Source: Nymphaea colorata
Lineage: Eukaryota; Streptophyta; Magnoliopsida; Nymphaeales; Nymphaeaceae
NCBI RefSeq assembly: GCF_008831285.2
Contig: NC_045145.1
Coordinates: 7,498,802-7,562,801, forward strand
Direction of reading: 5' to 3'
DNA: 64,000 nt
Part shown: in pieces, positions 62,450 to 64,000 of the stretch
Layout of the letters: every line of letters starts with the position of its first letter
How positions within the stretch are numbered: position 1 is the stretch's first letter
The notes under the pieces: generated by a model
The model's input: only the letters and a program-made list of their open reading frames with translations
What the model was told of the DNA's origin: nothing
Databases searched by the model: none
Program-made: the position numbers and the translations under genes

Positions 62450-64000
62450 GGTCAGATGTGCTCTTGCGGATGATATGGGAGTGGAGCGATGGTGGTGATT
62501 GTGGCAACTATCACCTTTCTGTGATCATGAAATGGATTTCTCAATACCTCACGAATGCTATCATCATCAACTTTGAGATATTTTTTGATGAAATCTTGGA
62601 TAATGTTTTTGAGAATAAAACAATCCTTGGTGACATGACCAGGGGTATGATGAAACTTACACAGTTTTTCTTTATCACCTCCCATCATTTTTTGAGGTTC
62701 TGAAATTTTTAGCAAGATGACAGTTCCTTTGGAAAGAAAGTACTCTAGCATCTTGTGAGATTGACTGAGAGGAGTAAACTTTCAGTCATAATTCCAGCCT
62801 GGGTGTTTGTTCCTCCCTTCTTCATTCCCTTTTGACAGTTGTGTGTTTTTTTTTGTGATTTACTTCTGTGTCATGCTTATAATTGCTGCAATTTTCCTTT
62901 CGAGTGCCCATGTTTGCTATGAAATGGGTGGGTAATTGTGTTCTTCCTCCTTTCTTACTCTCTTCTTCATACTTGAGCGTAATGATTCTATCAAAATCGC
63001 CTTCTTCAATTCCTTCTTCTATTGAATCTACTTGTTCAAACAACTCGGCAAAGGTCTTGATTGGAACATTGCAGATGAGACTTTTCAAGGGTTGGACAAG
63101 ATTTTTCCTAATGAGTGGCAGACCTGTGTTTTAAAATGGGCTCATTCATCTTGTTGCAATGAATTCTTCATTTTTTTATGAATTATCGAGTCATTTCTCT
63201 TTGTTTCTGATAGAGACTGCAAAGGGTACTAAGGGTTGGAGCCATAGTAACATTTCTCTCAAATCTCTCGACGAACATGCTAACCAATTTGTCATTCTTT
63301 AAGTTCAACTGGGTTAACATTTTCTTTGTACCATTGCGCTGCAATGCCTTCAAAACTTCTTAGAAAGTAGCGAAACAATGCTCAGTTATTTGTTCGAATC
63401 TTATAGCAATCCTTGATGAATGTCAAAAGATGAACATGTGGGCAGGTGGTTCCATCATATTTAACGAACCCCTTGGACAAGCGCTTCATGCCTTAGTCTC
63501 CCTCAATGCCCAAGTAGTAATCCTCGAATGAGAATGAGTATTTTCCTTTCCCCTTAAGTTCAAGGTTGCTCATTCTTTTCTCCATTTCGTTAAACTTGCA
63601 CTTAGTTAGACTTCTGTCATCACTTGATTCGTTTGATTATTGCTTTGTCTTTTTCTTCTTGCCCTTGATCTCTTTTACTTTCTCTTTAGAACTCTCACTA
63701 TCTGAGCTATTACTAGGGGTATACTTCTTTGCCTTTTTGCCTTTCTTAGCAGACTTTTTCTTTCTTTTTAGCTTTTCCTTCAAACTTTCGCCTGTGAGAA
63801 GGCTAGGTGAGCTACTTTCCTCTATGATTTCTTTTCCTTTCTTGCTTCTCTTTGTTGTCTTTTTCTTCTTGAGTGGAAGCAATTCAAACTTTTCTTCCTT
63901 ACTAGCTGTTGAGTCTCAATCTAGAAGGTCTTCATCCCGATCTATAGAAGAACGTTTGTTGTTTTTCTTGTTTCTTTTTTGTTTGGTAAGCTTTTAAGTT
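62450..64000 (-). pseudogene. Ty3/gypsy gag, runs off the window
   Basis: Minus-strand pieces in order: a Lys/Ser-rich region (63882-63637, KKGKKAKKY, SSDSESSKEK) ending in a stop. Then FVKYDGTTCPHVHLL, a decayed LRSFEGIAAQWYKENV stretch (about 63470-63330) typical of the Retrotrans_gag domain. Then 63088-62822 (LICNVPIKTFAELFEQVDSI). Then a zinc knuckle CKFHHTPGHVTKDC near 62675-62634 in the CX2HX4HX4C form known from plant gypsy elements of Tat/Retand type. Frameshifts and stops are frequent. The 5' LTR and primer site would lie beyond 64000. Confidence 0.85.

Larger units (their letters stand above)
57388..64000 (-). mobile_element. Ty3/gypsy retrotransposon, minus strand, partial
   Basis: Gag, protease, RT, RNase H and integrase remnants occur in the canonical gypsy order, followed by a 3' UTR repeat, a purine tract and the presumed 3' LTR. 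All domains carry stops, so the copy is old. Lineage assignment (Tat/Retand-like) rests on the CX2HX4HX4C knuckle and is an inference. Confidence 0.85.

Noticed and set aside
63566-63997. 143-codon plus-strand hydrophobic frame
   Set aside because: Antisense shadow of the Lys/Ser-rich part of the minus-strand gypsy gag.

Overview
This is 64 kb of nuclear DNA from a flowering plant. The evidence is an AT-rich background, long AT/CT microsatellites, plant-type Ty1/copia and Ty3/gypsy elements, plant L1-type LINE pieces, a CACTA (En/Spm) TNP2 transposase relic, a hAT transposase with hAT MITEs, a decayed CC-NB-LRR resistance gene and fragments of two plant housekeeping-type genes. I cannot name the species. 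There is no operon structure, CRISPR array or rRNA, and I recognised no tRNA gene. Only one protein-coding gene looks intact: 19115-19798 (+), a 227-residue plant membrane protein with an acidic tail. Everything else that codes is a transposon, a relic or a captured fragment.

Layout. 1-1.8 kb: no recognisable gene, only two weak exon-like pieces. 1.8-2.9 kb (+): LRR part of a broken NLR gene. 3771-9916 (+): a structurally complete, young Ty1/copia element with 468/467 bp LTRs, a TATGT target duplication, an initiator-Met-tRNA primer site and a polypurine tract. Its gag is frameshifted, its protease motif is damaged and the integrase core is missing. Its leader looks like a 2.26 kb intron whose first exon (ATG GAT TCA G) lies in the LTR. 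10-19 kb: non-coding, with two small hAT-like MITEs. 19.1-19.8 kb: the intact gene. 20-29 kb: AT-rich intergenic DNA with an inverted pair of copia tails, an ordered AT satellite and LTR-like debris. 29.0-29.3 kb (+): C-terminal fragment of a DUF936/DUF6857-type gene. 31.5-34.3 kb (+): CACTA TNP2 relic. 37.6-38.4 kb (-): two exons of a UDP-glucose:glycoprotein glucosyltransferase gene, intron retained. 42.56 kb: a CACTA terminus lying directly against a decayed minus-strand copia element (42.6-45.1 kb). 46.6-47.0 kb (-): LINE piece. 47.8-48.2 kb: dispersed repeat.

The right end is a set of nested elements. A minus-strand Ty3/gypsy element runs from its 3' LTR near 57.4 kb to gag at the window edge. 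Its 3' LTR is split inside its TATA box by a 5982 bp hAT element (50339-56320; 8 bp duplication GTATTTAT). The hAT element contains its own decayed transposase and a LINE fragment. The LINE fragment is split by a 271 bp hAT MITE (55033-55303; duplication GTGAGACC) whose ends resemble those of the surrounding hAT element. This gives a relative history of four elements from one locus.

Calls rest on reading and translating the sequence by eye. Family names come from motif recognition; no database was searched.
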